Assembly: GCF_030811855.1 (NCBI RefSeq)
Contig: NZ_JAUSRN010000003.1
Coordinates: 1-64,000 of the forward strand
Direction of reading: 5' to 3'
Length of the DNA stretch: 64,000 nt
DNA from: Variovorax paradoxus
GTDB lineage: Bacteria > Pseudomonadota > Gammaproteobacteria > Burkholderiales > Burkholderiaceae_C
In this document: in pieces, positions 63,968 to 64,000 of the stretch
How positions within the stretch are numbered: position 1 is the first letter of the stretch
Layout of the letters: every line of letters starts with the position of its first letter
Made by a program: the position numbers and the translations under genes
The notes under the pieces: generated by a model
Told to the model about the DNA's origin: nothing
Database searches by the model: none
The model's input: the letters and a program-made list of their open reading frames with translations, nothing else

Positions 63968-64000
63968 CTGTGCACAACTCTGTGGGTTGTCTGAGGACCC

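Overview
The window is about 64 kb of GC-rich, tightly packed chromosomal DNA. It most likely comes from a betaproteobacterium of the family Comamonadaceae, close to Variovorax. The grounds are the family-level look of the proteins, the beta-proteobacterial block rplM-rpsI-erpA-anmK-mepM-tyrS-dtd, a SAH riboswitch ahead of ahcY, a Bug-type solute receptor, a phasin, and several palindromic repeat families that I associate with Comamonadaceae. This is inference from family knowledge; no search was run. I see no tRNA, rRNA, CRISPR array, prophage or insertion sequence, and no gene-free stretch longer than 300 bp.

Layout. 0.1-2.3 kb: a HAD phosphatase, a thioredoxin-like protein and an AraC-type regulator. 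2.4-10.7 kb: a leucine/isovalerate (liu) catabolic operon: isovaleryl-CoA dehydrogenase, acyl-CoA synthetase, both methylcrotonyl-CoA carboxylase subunits, methylglutaconyl-CoA hydratase and an embedded DUF4126 membrane protein. HMG-CoA lyase, which completes the pathway to acetoacetate and acetyl-CoA, lies 2 kb downstream. 10.7-18 kb: small metabolic genes, an MHS-type MFS carrier, a 54-residue membrane peptide gene and a LivK-type binding protein. 18.2-24.2 kb: one 5.9-kb gene for a tandem double UvrA with four ATPase modules, carrying two copies of a palindromic repeat in frame. 24.3-30.2 kb: ornithine cyclodeaminase, an acetylpolyamine amidohydrolase-like deacetylase, a Bug receptor, a divergent TetR/MFS pair and a HAD-IIB phosphatase. 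30.2-33.2 kb: prfC, a phasin and an unrecognised exported protein.

33.2-37.2 kb is a methyl-cycle operon: promoter, SAH riboswitch with an overlapping terminator hairpin, ahcY, a TlyA-type methyltransferase, metF and an RlpA lipoprotein. 37.2-48.4 kb holds rlmJ, ribosomal proteins L13 and S9, erpA, anmK, a murein endopeptidase, tyrS, an OmpA/FecR pair, a metal exporter, dtd, a methyltransferase, ybeY and phoH. 48.5-57.5 kb: ruvA and ruvB, separated by a small gene and a seven-gene operon on the opposite strand. That operon resembles the uncharacterised E. coli ynbABCD genes (CDP-alcohol phosphatidyltransferase, hydrolase-methyltransferase fusion, PAP2-dual-specificity phosphatase fusion, CDP-diacylglycerol synthase) with an added acyltransferase and a small membrane protein. 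57.5-64 kb: a DmeF-like metal exporter, an LpxH-like phosphoesterase, two multihaem c-type cytochromes with a DUF2970 peptide, and a MocR-type regulator coupled to alkB.

The strongest candidates for undescribed biology are three. First, the ynb-like phospholipid operon, whose CDP-alcohol transferase has Asn at two normally Asp metal-binding positions. Second, the tandem UvrA protein with repeat-derived linkers. Third, a set of palindromic repeats that have entered coding or start regions of uvrA, rlmJ, ruvA and possibly liuD.
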